From Phenylobacterium deserti (GTDB lineage Bacteria; Pseudomonadota; Alphaproteobacteria; Caulobacterales; Caulobacteraceae): 64,000 nucleotides of DNA. Shown one piece after another: positions 45,682 to 60,326 of this stretch. The stretch's first letter is position 1. Every line of letters begins with the position of its first letter. The notes under the pieces are model-generated. The model saw only the letters and a list, made by a program, of their open reading frames with translations, was not told the origin of the DNA and ran no database searches. Where the stretch lies: the NCBI GenBank assembly GCA_945883235.1, contig CAMCXF010000010.1, positions 36,826 to 100,825 on the forward strand. The letters run 5' to 3'. Made by a program: the position numbers and the translations under genes.

Positions 45682-45968
45682 TGTTCGCCAAAGCCCTACG
45701 TGAGCGCGTGCGTTCGGGAGAAATCACCACCAGCATCCGCGTTTGGTTGAGCCCGCGCGTGAAAGTCAGCGGCCGCTATCCGATGCTGGATGGGCACATC
45801 AGAGTCACGGGGCTCACCTAGATAGACCTGGCTGCTGTGACAGTCGTGATGGCGCAGAAATCGGGTTTCCTTACCCGGGAGGCGCTCTTGGAAACCGCCC
45901 GCCACGGACGTGGCGAGCGGGTGTTTCTGGTCGAATTCGTGTTCGAACCTAGTGGTAGCGGCGGATAA
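45678..45968 (+). pseudogene. Small ASCH-like protein gene interrupted by an in-frame TAG
   Basis: MMFAKALRERVRSGEITTSIRVWLSPRVKVSGRYPMLDGHIRVTGLT-TAG(45819-45821)[48 protein letters not shown]; frame stays open across the stop. Confidence 0.7.
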
Positions 45969-46638
45969 GTCCCACCAGCTTGCCCTGAACGGCCACCTGA
46001 TCTGGACCAAAGATGCGCGTCTCGTAGGCCGGGTTGGCGGCTTCGAGCGCGATAGATAAGCCCTTTTTACGCAGGCGCTTCAGGGTGGCTTCCTCGCCGT
46101 CGATCAGGGCGACCACGATGTCGCCCGAGACCGCGCTGTCGGTTTTCCTGATCACCACGAAGTCGCCATCGAGAATGCCGGCATTGATCATGGAGTCACC
46201 GGCGATCTCGAGCACAAAGTGCTCGCCGGCGCCCAGGATACTTTCCGGCACCGGCATCCGGTCACGTTCCTGCTGGATCGCCGCGATGGGCGTGCCGGCA
46301 GCGATCTTGCCAAGGATCGGCAGCTCGCGGCTGTCGTTGGCGGCGGCGGGAACCAATGTCGAGCCGTCGACCAGCTGGGGCTTGAAGGGCGCGCGGCCTT
46401 TGGGCGGCGCGGCGGCGGTGGCCTGCTGCGGAAGTTTGATCACTTCCAGCGCGCGGGCCCGGTGGGGCAGGCGTCGAAGGAAGCCGCGTTCCTCCAGAGC
46501 CGTGATCAGACGGTGGATGCCGGACTTGGACGCTAGGTCCAGCGCCTCCTTCATCTCATCGAAGGATGGCGAGACGCCACTTTCCTTGATGCGCTCATGG
46601 ATGAACATGAGCAATTCGTGCTGCTTACGGGTGAGCAT
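45949..46638 (-). CDS. lexA: SOS repressor LexA
   Basis: [47 protein letters not shown] cleavage region; S24 protease core. Confidence 0.96.
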   Translation of the reverse strand: MLTRKQHELLMFIHERIKESGVSPSFDEMKEALDLASKSGIHRLITALEERGFLRRLPHRARALEVIKLPQQATAAAPPKGRAPFKPQLVDGSTLVPAAANDSRELPILGKIAAGTPIAAIQQERDRMPVPESILGAGEHFVLEIAGDSMINAGILDGDFVVIRKTDSAVSGDIVVALIDGEEATLKRLRKKGLSIALEAANPAYETRIFGPDQVAVQGKLVGLIRRYH

Positions 46639-46678
46639 GTCTGGGACCTCGAAGAACAAAGCGCTAACGCTTGACGAT

Positions 46679-46693
46679 GTTCTCTAGGTGTTC
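46679..46693 (-). promoter_or_regulatory. LexA operator in the lexA promoter
   Basis: GTTC-TCTAGGT-GTTC exact; TGTCAA at 46702-46707 is TTGACA on the minus strand, so the box lies in the promoter. Confidence 0.88.
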
Positions 46694-46756
46694 CGGGTTA
46701 ATGTCAAGTTACCAACGAACTCGTTGTATTTGCTGCGCTTTTGAACTAAAAAATCG

Positions 46757-47533
46757 TCAGTTCAGTAGCAACTGAGTCGCGGCAGCCACATCTTCCTGCC
46801 GCATCAGGCTCTCGCCCACCAGCATCGCGGTGGCGCCTGAGCGCTCAAGCCGCGCAGCATCAGCAGACGTAAAGAGTCCGCTCTCCGTGACAAGCAGGGC
46901 GCCTGCCGGTGCCGCGGCGGCCAATCGCTCGGTGATTCCCAGGTCCGTGACAAACGTCCGCAAATCGCGATTATTGACCCCGACCAGATCCGCACCCAGC
47001 TCGCCGGCCCGCGCCATCTCCGCCTCGTCGTGCACCTCAACCAGCGCGTCCATGCCGTGCACGCGCGCTTCGGCGATCAAGTCGGCGGCCAGGGCGTCAT
47101 CGACCATAGCGAGGATCACCAGGATGGCGTCCGCCCCGAGCGTGCGCGACTCAGCCACCTGCCAGGGGTCGATCAGAAACTCCTTGCGGAGACAGGGCAG
47201 GGTGCAGGCGTCGCGTGCGGCTGTCAGGAACGCATCGGCACCCTGAAAACTGGGCGCATCTGTCAGCACGGACAGGCAAGCCGCGCCGCCGGCTTCGTAG
47301 GCTCTCGCCAGGGCTGGCGGATCAAAATCCGCCCGGATCAGGCCTTTGGAGGGCGAGGCCTTCTTGATCTCGGCAATCAGGGCAAGTCGGCCGGGGCAAT
47401 GGGCACGCACAAGCGCAGCACGGAACCCGCGCGGCGGCGTGACACCGGCGACACTCACCACGGGCCGGGCGGCCTTGCGGACGGCGACCTCTTCGCGCTT
47501 GTAGGCAGCGATGCGGGCCAGGATGTCGCTCAT
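46757..47533 (-). CDS. trpC: Indole-3-glycerol phosphate synthase
   Basis: [41 protein letters not shown]. Confidence 0.96.
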   Translation of the reverse strand: MSDILARIAAYKREEVAVRKAARPVVSVAGVTPPRGFRAALVRAHCPGRLALIAEIKKASPSKGLIRADFDPPALARAYEAGGAACLSVLTDAPSFQGADAFLTAARDACTLPCLRKEFLIDPWQVAESRTLGADAILVILAMVDDALAADLIAEARVHGMDALVEVHDEAEMARAGELGADLVGVNNRDLRTFVTDLGITERLAAAAPAGALLVTESGLFTSADAARLERSGATAMLVGESLMRQEDVAAATQLLLN

Positions 47534-48543
47534 CGCGGGGCGATCTCCACCAAGGTCTTCAGGGCTGCGGTGGCCCGTCCGTCGTCGATGACCCGGCTCG
47601 CCAGCGAGACCCCGTCACGGAGGCTTTCGACCTTCTCGCCGACGACAAATGCCGCGGCCGCATTGAACAGGACAATATCGCGGTACGGACCCACCGAGCC
47701 GTCCAGCACGCCCCGCAGAGCTTGGGCGTTTTGCGCCGGGTCGCCCCCGATCAGATCAGAGATCCGGGCCCGCGGCAGGTCCACGTCCTCTGGCGACACC
47801 GTGAATTCCCGAACCCGGCCGTCGCGATACTCCGCCACATGGGTCGCGCCCGTGGTGGTGATCTCGTCCATGCCCTCGCCGTGCACCACCCAGGCGCGTT
47901 CCGAGCCCAGAGCGCCCAGCGCGGCGGCCAGCGGCGCGACCCATTGCGGCGCGAATACACCGACAACTTGCCGCGTCGCGCCTGCCGGATTTGTCAGCGG
48001 GCCCAGCAGGTTGAAGATCGTCCGGAACCCCAGTTCGGCGCGGATCGGCGACACGTGACGCATCGCGCTGTGGTGAGCCGGCGCGAACAGAAAGCAGATG
48101 CCGGCCTCGTCGAGCGCCTTCCGCTGGCGCTCAAGTCCCGGATCGACCGCGACGCCCAGTTCGGACAGCACGTCGGCGGCTCCGGATTTCGACGACAACG
48201 CGCGGTTGCCGTGCTTGGCCACCTTCAGACCGCCGCCCGCCACCACGAAACTGACGGCGGTTGAGATATTCAGTGTGTGCAGGCCGTCGCCACCGGTCCC
48301 GCAGACGTCGATTGAGGGATAGGGCACCTCGAGACGCACTGAGGCCTCGCGCATCGCCCGGGCGCCGGCGGTGATCTCGTCCACCGTTTCGCCGCGCATC
48401 CGGATGGCGGTCAGGGCCGCGCCGATCTGGGCCGGGGTGGGCTCGCCGCGCAGGCAGGCGGCGAAGAATTCCTGCGCCTCGGCCTCGGTCAGGATCGCGC
48501 CGTCCGCAAGGCGCGACAGCAGGGGCTTGAAGGCGTCGGACAT
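47530..48543 (-). CDS. trpD: Anthranilate phosphoribosyltransferase
   Basis: [52 protein letters not shown]; start MSDAFKPLL at 48543. Confidence 0.96.
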   Translation of the reverse strand: MSDAFKPLLSRLADGAILTEAEAQEFFAACLRGEPTPAQIGAALTAIRMRGETVDEITAGARAMREASVRLEVPYPSIDVCGTGGDGLHTLNISTAVSFVVAGGGLKVAKHGNRALSSKSGAADVLSELGVAVDPGLERQRKALDEAGICFLFAPAHHSAMRHVSPIRAELGFRTIFNLLGPLTNPAGATRQVVGVFAPQWVAPLAAALGALGSERAWVVHGEGMDEITTTGATHVAEYRDGRVREFTVSPEDVDLPRARISDLIGGDPAQNAQALRGVLDGSVGPYRDIVLFNAAAAFVVGEKVESLRDGVSLASRVIDDGRATAALKTLVEIAPR

Positions 48544-48556
48544 CTGTTGGACGCGG

Positions 48557-49147
48557 TCAGACCTGCGACAGGCGCTTGACGCCGGCGAGGTCGAGGAAAT
48601 TGCCCAGCAGTTCGTGCCCGCACTCGGTGGCGATGGATTCCGGATGGAACTGGACGCCGAAGATCGGCCGGGTGCGGTGTTGCAGGCCCATGATCTCGCC
48701 ATCTTCGGTGCGTGCGGTCACCTCGAGTTCGGGTGGCAGGTCGCCGTGCTGGACCGCCAGGCTGTGGTAGCGCGTGGCGGTGAATGGGTTCTTCAGGCCG
48801 GCGAAAACGCCTCGATTGTCATGATGGATCTGGCTGGTCTTGCCGTGCATCAGGGCTCCGGCGCGGACCACTTCGCCGCCAAACGCCTGGCCAATTGACT
48901 GGTGACCCAGGCAGACCCCGAAGATCGGCAGGTCGTCAGGCGCCTGTTTGATCAGGTCCAGGCAGATACCGGCCTCGTTTGGCGTCTTCGGTCCCGGCGA
49001 CAGCAGGACGGCTTCCGGACGCAGCGCCAGGGCTTCGGCGACGCTGAGCGCATCATTGCGCACGACAAGCGTCTCGGCCCCAAGCTCGTTCAGATAGTGG
49101 ACGAGGTTGTAGGTAAAGCTGTCGTAGTTATCGACGACCAGGATCAT
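48557..49147 (-). CDS. trpG: Anthranilate synthase component II
   Basis: [59 protein letters not shown]. Confidence 0.96.
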   Translation of the reverse strand: MILVVDNYDSFTYNLVHYLNELGAETLVVRNDALSVAEALALRPEAVLLSPGPKTPNEAGICLDLIKQAPDDLPIFGVCLGHQSIGQAFGGEVVRAGALMHGKTSQIHHDNRGVFAGLKNPFTATRYHSLAVQHGDLPPELEVTARTEDGEIMGLQHRTRPIFGVQFHPESIATECGHELLGNFLDLAGVKRLSQV

Positions 49148-49198
49148 GGCTGTCTCATAGGCTTTGCCGTCGCGCGCGCCAAGGGTGATGCTGGCCTC

Positions 49199-49402
49199 AT
49201 GACGGACGCCGATTCGAACCTGGACGCTGACGAGATCGCCCGCTGCCGCGCGCTGCTGGAACCGTCAGCGAGGCATGAGACGATCTGGCCCGCCCTGGCC
49301 GCTGCGACGGCGCTGGCGGTGTCGTCGCTGGTGTTCGCCACCGTGATGATCCTGGCACCCCCGGTGCAAACCGAGCATGTCGCGGTGAGCGCGCCGGAAT
49401 AG
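49199..49402 (+). CDS. Small single-TM hypothetical protein on the opposite strand between trpE and trpG
   Basis: [67 protein letters not shown]; soluble N-terminus plus one TM; fills the trpE-trpG gap. Confidence 0.5.
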   Translation: MTDADSNLDADEIARCRALLEPSARHETIWPALAAATALAVSSLVFATVMILAPPVQTEHVAVSAPE

Positions 49403-49407
49403 CCCGG

Positions 49408-50940
49408 CTAGATAAACCGCCAGCTCTCCTCCGCCGCCTTCCGCAGGGCCCGGGCCTTGTGCAGGGTCTCGTCGTATTCCGCGTCGGGGTCGCTGTCGGC
49501 GACGACGCCGGCGCCTGCCTGGACGTACATCATGCCATCCTTGAAAATGGCGGTGCGCAAGACGATGCAGGTGTCCACCGAACCGTCCGAGCCGAAGTAG
49601 CCGACGGCACCGGCGTAGGCGATGCCCCGCTTCTCGATCTCCAGCTCGTCGATGATCTCCATGGCCCGGACCTTGGGCGCGCCCGACAGGGTGCCGGCGG
49701 GCAGGGCGGCCATAACGACGTCCACGGGGTCCAGGCCGTCGGGCGCATCGCCCTCGACGTTGGAGACCAGGTGCATCACGTGGCTGTAGCGCTCGACGAA
49801 GAAGCTAGCGGTGACACGCACGCGGGGCACGCGGCTGGGCGGCGGCGGCTCGTTGGCACCGGACTGCTTCAGCATGGCCACACGGCCCACATCGTTGCGG
49901 CCCAAGTCCAGCAGCATCAGGTGCTCGGCGCGTTCCTTGGGGTCGGCGATGAGTTCTTGCTCGAGCGCACGGTCCTCCTCGGGCGTGGCGCCGCGCGGGC
50001 GAGTGCCAGCGAGGGGCCGGATGGTAATCTTGCCGTCTCGCAGCCGGACCAGGATTTCGGGTGACGAGCCGGCCAGGTGGAACGTGCCAAAGTCGAGGAA
50101 GAACAGGAATGGCGAGGGGTTGGTTCGGCGCAGGGATCGATAGAGCGCGAAGGGATCATGCGGGAAGGGCGCGCGCAACCGGTGGCTGGGCACCACCTGG
50201 AAGATGTCCCCGGCCCGGATGTACCCCTTCGCCGTCTCAACGATCCCCCGAAAAGTCTCGCGGTCGACCGGGGTGGTGAAACGGTCCGGCTCAGGTCTGG
50301 CCATCCCCCGTAGGGGCGGGGCGGGCTTCTTCAGGTCCTCGATGACCGCCTGCAGTCGCCCTTGTGCCGCGGCATAGGCGTCGGTCGCCGAGGCTTCGTC
50401 GGGACGAACAGACGTCACCAGGATGATCTCCTGGGCGATGGCGTCGAAGATGGCCACGATCGAAGGCCGCGCCAGTACACTGTCGGGCAGGTCAAACGGG
50501 TCGGGATTGACGTTGGGCAGCCGCTCCACCAGCCGGATCATGTCGTAGCCGATGGCACCAAAGACACCTGCGGCCATGGGCGGAAGGCCCGGCGGCAGCT
50601 CGATCCGGGAGGCGGCCAGCAAGTCGCGCAGGGAATCCAGCGCGCCGCCCGCTTGAGGCGTGAATTGCTCGGTGCCGATGTCTGTGCCCCGGGCGATCTC
50701 GGCCTGATCGCCCCGGCAGCGCCAGACCAGATCCGGGTTCAGCGTGATGATCGAATAGCGCGCCCGAAACGCGCCGCCCTCCACCGATTCAAACAGGAAG
50801 GCATAGGGCTTGCCATGGCCGATCTTCAGGAAGGCGGAGACTGGCGTCTCCAGATCGTCGATCAGCCGGGTCCAGACGACCTGTGGGGCGCCGCCGTCGT
50901 AGGTCGATTGAAAGGCCTCGTACGGCGGCTCTGAAATCAC
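49408..50940 (-). CDS. trpE: Anthranilate synthase component I (GTG start)
   Basis: Chorismate-binding motifs FQVVPSHRLRAPF, LAGTRPRGATPEEDRALEQELIADPKERAEHLMLLDLGRNDVGRV; GTG start overlaps the upstream stop. Confidence 0.95.
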   Translation of the reverse strand: MISEPPYEAFQSTYDGGAPQVVWTRLIDDLETPVSAFLKIGHGKPYAFLFESVEGGAFRARYSIITLNPDLVWRCRGDQAEIARGTDIGTEQFTPQAGGALDSLRDLLAASRIELPPGLPPMAAGVFGAIGYDMIRLVERLPNVNPDPFDLPDSVLARPSIVAIFDAIAQEIILVTSVRPDEASATDAYAAAQGRLQAVIEDLKKPAPPLRGMARPEPDRFTTPVDRETFRGIVETAKGYIRAGDIFQVVPSHRLRAPFPHDPFALYRSLRRTNPSPFLFFLDFGTFHLAGSSPEILVRLRDGKITIRPLAGTRPRGATPEEDRALEQELIADPKERAEHLMLLDLGRNDVGRVAMLKQSGANEPPPPSRVPRVRVTASFFVERYSHVMHLVSNVEGDAPDGLDPVDVVMAALPAGTLSGAPKVRAMEIIDELEIEKRGIAYAGAVGYFGSDGSVDTCIVLRTAIFKDGMMYVQAGAGVVADSDPDAEYDETLHKARALRKAAEESWRFI

Positions 50941-52895
50941 CCCTTCTTCTCCGGAGCTTTGGCCTTGGCCTCCTCGCGTGGCGCGAAGCCGGCGGCGGCG
51001 CGAGCTTTGACGGGGTCGGTTTTCACCTTCAGCTTGGTGCGGGCATAGGCTTGGGCAGAGTCGGCCATCTCGCGGAAGACGGCCTGCGCCAGCTCGCCAC
51101 GGTTCATTTCCGCTAGCTGAGCCGCAGCAGGCCCTGCATCCATGCGGATATTGTCCACACGGCCGACGACGATGCCTTGCTGACTGGGGGTCGACCAAGT
51201 CTCGCCGGGCTTGGCATTGAAGGCCCGCGCTAGCACCTCGCGGCCAAGGGTGGCCTGATAGCCTTCCGCAGATTGGCGGGACAAGCCCGCGACGCGAGCC
51301 ACGGAATAGCCTGACGACGCGGCGACGACATCGATTGCGTCGCCCTTCTTGATCCGCGCCATCAGGGCCTCGCCACGGGCTTCAAGCGCGCGGGTGATCT
51401 CGCGACGCATCCAGGCGCTGGTGACGATCGGACGGATTTCCTCAAGCGGCTGGACGTGCGCCGGGATGATCTTTTCCACGCGCACGACGAAGTAGGCACC
51501 TTCAGCAAGCTCGGTGATCTCGCTCTCGCCACCGGCGGGCAAGGTGAAGGCCATTTCAAGAATCTTCGGCGGCAATCCCTGGAGCTGGCGACGTTTGTCG
51601 TCGACCCCCTGGGCGCTGATCGGACCGACCAACTCGAATGGAACGCCGGCCTTCTTTGCGGCGTCGGCCAGCGGCGCGCCATCGCGGCGAGTGTCTTCAT
51701 AGGTCTGGGTCTGGGCGTAGACCTTCTCTGAGACCATATCCTTGCGGATCTCGGCCTCCAGCATCGGACGCGCCTCTTCCAGTGAGACCTCGCGACCGGG
51801 CGTGACGTTGGTTACCCGCACGACCGCAAGCCCGAGATCACCCTGCACGACAGAGGTCTGGCCGGACGTCATCTTGAATGCGGCTTGACCCACCTTGCGA
51901 TCGGCGACAGCGGTCAGCGGCTTTTCGTCATAGACGATGGCGTCGACACCCACGGATTTGGCGACGGCGGGCGCGGCCTCACCGGCGGCGAGGCGCGCGC
52001 TGACCTTTTGTGCGGACGCCTGATCCTTCACCGGGATCTGTACCAGGGTGCGACTCTCGGGCTTGGACAGGGTGTCTTTGCGGAAATCGTAGCGCTTCTT
52101 CAGTTCCGCCGGATCGATTGCCGCGGTCGCCACGGCCTGAGCGGCAGCGTTAGGTACGAAGGGCACGACCGTAAATGACCGCATTTCCGGCAACATCAGG
52201 TCGGCCTTACTCTCCTTGATGAAGGCGTTGAGCTGTGTGTCGGTCGGAGCCGGGGGCTGCGGAACGCTCTGCGGGGTGATCACGAAATAGGCGAGGTCGC
52301 GGCTCTCCAGCGCGAAGACCGAGGCCAGAGCCCCGTAGCTGCGCGGAACAGAGAACCCGTTCTGCATCGCCACCGCCCAGTGCTGGGTCGACATTTCGTC
52401 ACGTAGCACAGCGTCGAAGCCGGGCGGCGTGTAGCCGTTCTCCTGCAAGCGTGCCTCGAAAGTCTTCTTGTCGAACGCACCGCTGATCGGGTTGAAGAAG
52501 TCCGGGATCTTGCCGATCTGGTCGGCGATCAGCTTGTCGGATGGTCGAACCCCGATTCGGCTCAACAGCTCGGCAAACGCTTCCTTCGTGGCCAGGCCAT
52601 TCAGCACGACAGTGTCCAGATTGTTCTGTTCGGCCAGTTCCGGGGTGATCGGCTGACCGGCCTGCTGCTCTTGCCGTTTCCGGAAGCGGTCGTACTCGCG
52701 CTGGAACTCCGCCGAGTTGATGCTTCTTGAACCCGCGCTGACAACCTCGTCACCGCGGATGGCGTCGACGCTGTACTCCGTCAGGCCGAACCCGGCCATG
52801 GCGACGACGATGACGCCCAGGACGATCCGGGTGAACCAGGATGTGGACCGTTTTGGCGGGCTGGAAAGCGGGCTGGAAGGCGTGTCGGTGGGCAT
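50937..52895 (-). CDS. PpiD/SurA-type peptidyl-prolyl isomerase, membrane anchored
   Basis: N-terminal TM SWFTRIVLGVIVVAMAGFGLTEYSVDAI, SurA_N-like and parvulin-like regions. Confidence 0.85.
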   Translation of the reverse strand: MPTDTPSSPLSSPPKRSTSWFTRIVLGVIVVAMAGFGLTEYSVDAIRGDEVVSAGSRSINSAEFQREYDRFRKRQEQQAGQPITPELAEQNNLDTVVLNGLATKEAFAELLSRIGVRPSDKLIADQIGKIPDFFNPISGAFDKKTFEARLQENGYTPPGFDAVLRDEMSTQHWAVAMQNGFSVPRSYGALASVFALESRDLAYFVITPQSVPQPPAPTDTQLNAFIKESKADLMLPEMRSFTVVPFVPNAAAQAVATAAIDPAELKKRYDFRKDTLSKPESRTLVQIPVKDQASAQKVSARLAAGEAAPAVAKSVGVDAIVYDEKPLTAVADRKVGQAAFKMTSGQTSVVQGDLGLAVVRVTNVTPGREVSLEEARPMLEAEIRKDMVSEKVYAQTQTYEDTRRDGAPLADAAKKAGVPFELVGPISAQGVDDKRRQLQGLPPKILEMAFTLPAGGESEITELAEGAYFVVRVEKIIPAHVQPLEEIRPIVTSAWMRREITRALEARGEALMARIKKGDAIDVVAASSGYSVARVAGLSRQSAEGYQATLGREVLARAFNAKPGETWSTPSQQGIVVGRVDNIRMDAGPAAAQLAEMNRGELAQAVFREMADSAQAYARTKLKVKTDPVKARAAAGFAPREEAKAKAPEKKG

Positions 52896-53021
52896 CGTGG
52901 TCCTTTCCCGGGGGCGGGCGTGCGCGACGGTATAGTGGAGGGGCCTTCTGTCCGGCAAGCACGTGACAGAACTGAGCGCATGGCTTAACCGCCCAGAGAG
53001 GCTTTTCCTGGGAGAGATTGA

Positions 53022-53765
53022 GTGACCAAGCCACAGGTGCTGATCGCGGGGAACTGGAAGATGAACGGCCTCGGCGCGTCACTCGCTGAGGCAAATGCCT
53101 TGGCTGGAAGTCTGGGCCAGACGACGGCCCGTGTGGCGATATGCCCTCCCGCCACCCTTGTGCAGCGCCTCGCCGAGGTGCTGACCGACAGTGGCGTTCT
53201 GGTGGGCGCACAGGACTGCCACGCCGAAGCCTCAGGTGCCTTCACGGGCGACACCTCTGCCGAACAGCTGGCGGATGCGGGTGCGACCCTCGTGATCCTG
53301 GGCCATTCCGAACGCCGCTCAGGTCATGGCGAAAGTGACGCCCTTGTTGCCGCCAAGGTTCAGGCAGCGCTGCGGGCCGGACTCGAGCCCATCGTCTGCG
53401 TGGGCGAGACGCTCGACCAGCGAAAGGCCGGAGACGCGCTCGCTATCGTTACCGGGCAGGTTCGGGGGTCTCTGCCTCGGGAGCTGGCCGGCAACGCATT
53501 TGCCGTGGCGTACGAACCCGTCTGGGCGATCGGGACCGGCCTTACTCCTACGACGCCGGAAATCGAGGAGGTCCATAGGGCGATCCGGGCTGCGCTGCTC
53601 GAGATGTTTGGCGACGCAGGCCGGGGCGTGGCGATCCTCTACGGTGGATCGGTAAAGCCCTCGAATGCGGCTGAAATTCTGCACGCAGACGAGGTCGGCG
53701 GCGCACTGGTCGGCGGCGCCTCTCTGAAAGCCGACGACTTCCTCGGAATCATCCGGGCAGCCTGA
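53022..53765 (+). CDS. tpiA: Triosephosphate isomerase
   Basis: [50 protein letters not shown]. Confidence 0.96.
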   Translation: MTKPQVLIAGNWKMNGLGASLAEANALAGSLGQTTARVAICPPATLVQRLAEVLTDSGVLVGAQDCHAEASGAFTGDTSAEQLADAGATLVILGHSERRSGHGESDALVAAKVQAALRAGLEPIVCVGETLDQRKAGDALAIVTGQVRGSLPRELAGNAFAVAYEPVWAIGTGLTPTTPEIEEVHRAIRAALLEMFGDAGRGVAILYGGSVKPSNAAEILHADEVGGALVGGASLKADDFLGIIRAA

Positions 53766-53890
53766 ACTGGGGCAGCCATTGTTCCTCGCCCGCGAAGCAC
53801 TAGCTATGGCTTTGGCGCGGTCGTGGTGATAGAGCGCGCGCTTCATTTCGACGGGGCCAACCCGCCGGAACGCATCGGAAAGACGCCGGG

Positions 53891-54343
53891 ATGCTGCTGA
53901 ACCTGTTGCTGGTGATCGAGGTCATCGTCGCCTTCTTCCTCGTCGTTGTGGTGTTGTTGCAACGCTCCGAGGGTGGTGCTCTCGGCGTCGGCGGCGGGCC
54001 TTCGGGGTTCATGACGGCGCGCGGCGCCGGCGACTTGCTGACGCGCACCACCTGGATTCTCGGCGCTGTGTTCTTCACCCTTGGGCTGTTGCTGACCATC
54101 GTGGCGGGCCGCGAGCGGGGGTCTGCGTCGGTAGTAGACCGAATGAAGGTCAACGCCATCAACCCTGCGGAACTGACCCGGACGCCGCCGGTGCCACCCG
54201 CCGGAACTGCGCAACCCGGCCCGGTCGGTGGCGCGCCCGCACCGCTGCAGGCACCCACGCCCACCCTCAACAGCCCGTTTGGGGCCATTCCATCGACAAC
54301 CACCGCGCCCGTAACGGCTCCGGCGACCCCGGCCACGAAGTAA
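53891..54343 (+). CDS. secG: Protein translocase subunit SecG
   Basis: VIVAFFLVVVVLLQRSEGGALGVGGGPSGFMTARGAGDLLTRTTWILGAVFF. Confidence 0.93.
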   Translation: MLLNLLLVIEVIVAFFLVVVVLLQRSEGGALGVGGGPSGFMTARGAGDLLTRTTWILGAVFFTLGLLLTIVAGRERGSASVVDRMKVNAINPAELTRTPPVPPAGTAQPGPVGGAPAPLQAPTPTLNSPFGAIPSTTTAPVTAPATPATK

Positions 54344-54354
54344 GTGGTGGATAG

Positions 54355-56453
<2,099 letters not shown>

Positions 56454-56602
56454 GGCCGCCCCTCAACAGATTGACAGGATCAGCCTACGCCTCGTGGCTT
56501 GATCGCGCGCGGGGTTTCATGCATAAGCCCGCGCTCACCGGCGGCCCGAGGGTTCACTCTTGGCGGCCGCCGTATCCATTTCTACGCCGAAGAGAATTTC
56601 CG

Positions 56603-56785
56603 ATGGCTGTTCCGAAACGCAAAACTTCCCCCTCGCGGCGCAACATGCGCCGTTCGCACCACGCGCTGGGTCCGAACTCGTTCCACGAGGACAAGGAAAC
56701 CGGCGAGCTGAAGCGTCCACACCACGTCGACCTGAAGACCGGCATGTACAAGGGCCGCCAGGTCCTGACGCCCAAGGCCGACTAA
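56603..56785 (+). CDS. rpmF: 50S ribosomal protein L32
   Basis: [55 protein letters not shown]. Confidence 0.96.
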   Translation: MAVPKRKTSPSRRNMRRSHHALGPNSFHEDKETGELKRPHHVDLKTGMYKGRQVLTPKAD

Positions 56786-56809
56786 GTCGACCGAGCGGGT
56801 TTGATTCGA

Positions 56810-56840
56810 AACGCCGGCCCTCGGGCCGGCGTTTTGCGTT
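56810..56840 (+). terminator. Rho-independent terminator after rpmF
   Basis: AACGCCGGCC-CTCG-GGCCGGCGTT stem followed by TTGCGTTT. Confidence 0.85.
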
Positions 56841-57036
56841 TGGTGGGCTAGCTCTCGCCGCGGCGCAACGCTTCGGCTTCCACGACTGCCTCGTCCTCCA
56901 CGGTCCCGAACACCGCGACCGTACGCGCCGGGTAGGTCTGTTCGAACCGGTAGACGGCGATGCTGCTCCCCGGCCCGCCGCCAGTATGGCCAGAGGCTCG
57001 CGCGGAATCTCCATAGGGCGACATCAAGCCAAGGCC

Positions 57037-57717
57037 TTAGCTTGGCGCGGGGTGGAGCGGGCTCGCAAACTGCGGCAGGGGCGTGAGCGTGCCCATCGCT
57101 GCCAGCCAGCTCGGCGGCAGCAGGCGGCTCAAGCGATCCAACAGCAGCGCCGCCTCGCTCAGCGGCCCGACGAGCAGGCCGTGATAGACCCAGCCGGGAT
57201 GGTAGCCGGCGGCCGACCCCATTTCCACGCTGGTCAGATCGGCAGGGGTCTCAGCGAGCCTGGCATGTTTGAGTCCCAGCGGCTGGAGGACCAGCCGATC
57301 CAGCGTCTCCCCGAGCGGCTGGCCCATCGCGGCCTCGACCCGTTCGCGCACCGTCCTGTAGCCGATATTGGAGTAGGCCCAGCCAACTCCGGGCGGGTAG
57401 CGCAGACGTCCGGCCTCCACGGCGGTCCGCAGGTCCTCGCGGCTCCATGGCACGTCGCCCTGCGCCACGGCTTGGTGGTAGGCAGGCAGGCCCCCGTAGT
57501 CCGGTAGCCCAGCCTCGTGCCGCAGGAGTTGGCGCAGGGTGTACGGCGCGCCGTCCACAGCTCCGTCCAGCGAGAGGCGGCCCGCGTCGACCAGCGCCAG
57601 CGCGGCGACGGCCACTACCGTTTTGGTGAAGCTCCACCACGGGACCACCTGGTCGGCCGACCCGGGCACGACCACGCCGGCCTCGATCTGTGCCGAGATC
57701 AGGCCGGCGGGTGTCAC
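57037..57717 (-). CDS. Serine hydrolase, beta-lactamase/class C family (GTG start)
   Basis: SxxK motif WWSFTKTV, YxN motif AYSNIGYRTV; overlaps the stop region of the upstream crotonase. Confidence 0.8.
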   Translation of the reverse strand: MTPAGLISAQIEAGVVVPGSADQVVPWWSFTKTVVAVAALALVDAGRLSLDGAVDGAPYTLRQLLRHEAGLPDYGGLPAYHQAVAQGDVPWSREDLRTAVEAGRLRYPPGVGWAYSNIGYRTVRERVEAAMGQPLGETLDRLVLQPLGLKHARLAETPADLTSVEMGSAAGYHPGWVYHGLLVGPLSEAALLLDRLSRLLPPSWLAAMGTLTPLPQFASPLHPAPS

Positions 57718-57721
57718 GACG

Positions 57722-59889
<2,168 letters not shown>

Positions 59890-59982
59890 CCTCTTCCCTG
59901 CCCATAAGGGCGAGGGCAAGACTCTGGTTAGCTCTGCGTTAAGCATGGCGGAGCGAAGAGATAGAGCCACTCAGGATTCGCC

Positions 59983-60279
59983 GTGCTCGCTCACCTCCGC
60001 CCCTATCTTTCGACTGCTGCCTTGGCGCTGTTGATTTTTTATTTCGGCGTGCATGCGTTTACGGGCGAGGGTGGGCTGCTGCGGTCGGACTTTCGCGACG
60101 CGACCCTAGTGGCGAAGACCCAGGAACTCGCGCAACTGGCCAAGGAACGGCAGGATCTGGAGGTTCGCGCCCGTCTTTTGCGCGACACCAGCCTTTCTGC
60201 CGATCTGTTGGAGGAAAGGTCGCGGTCCCTGCTAGGCTTCGCTGATCCAAGGGACTATGTGATCCGTATGAAACCTTGA
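59983..60279 (+). CDS. ftsB: FtsB/DivIC-type septum formation initiator
   Basis: N-terminal TM then coiled-coil; ERSRSLLGFADPRDYVI; located between eno and pdhA. Confidence 0.82.
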   Translation: MLAHLRPYLSTAALALLIFYFGVHAFTGEGGLLRSDFRDATLVAKTQELAQLAKERQDLEVRARLLRDTSLSADLLEERSRSLLGFADPRDYVIRMKP

Positions 60280-60326
60280 GGCCGGTTCGCCGGTCATAGA
60301 GGCCAAAAACGATCACGGGGTGAGGG

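Noticed and set aside
57037-57717. Serine hydrolase as an antibiotic-resistance beta-lactamase
   Set aside because: Only general SxxK/YxN motifs are present, there is no clear signal peptide, and family members are broad esterases/peptidases.
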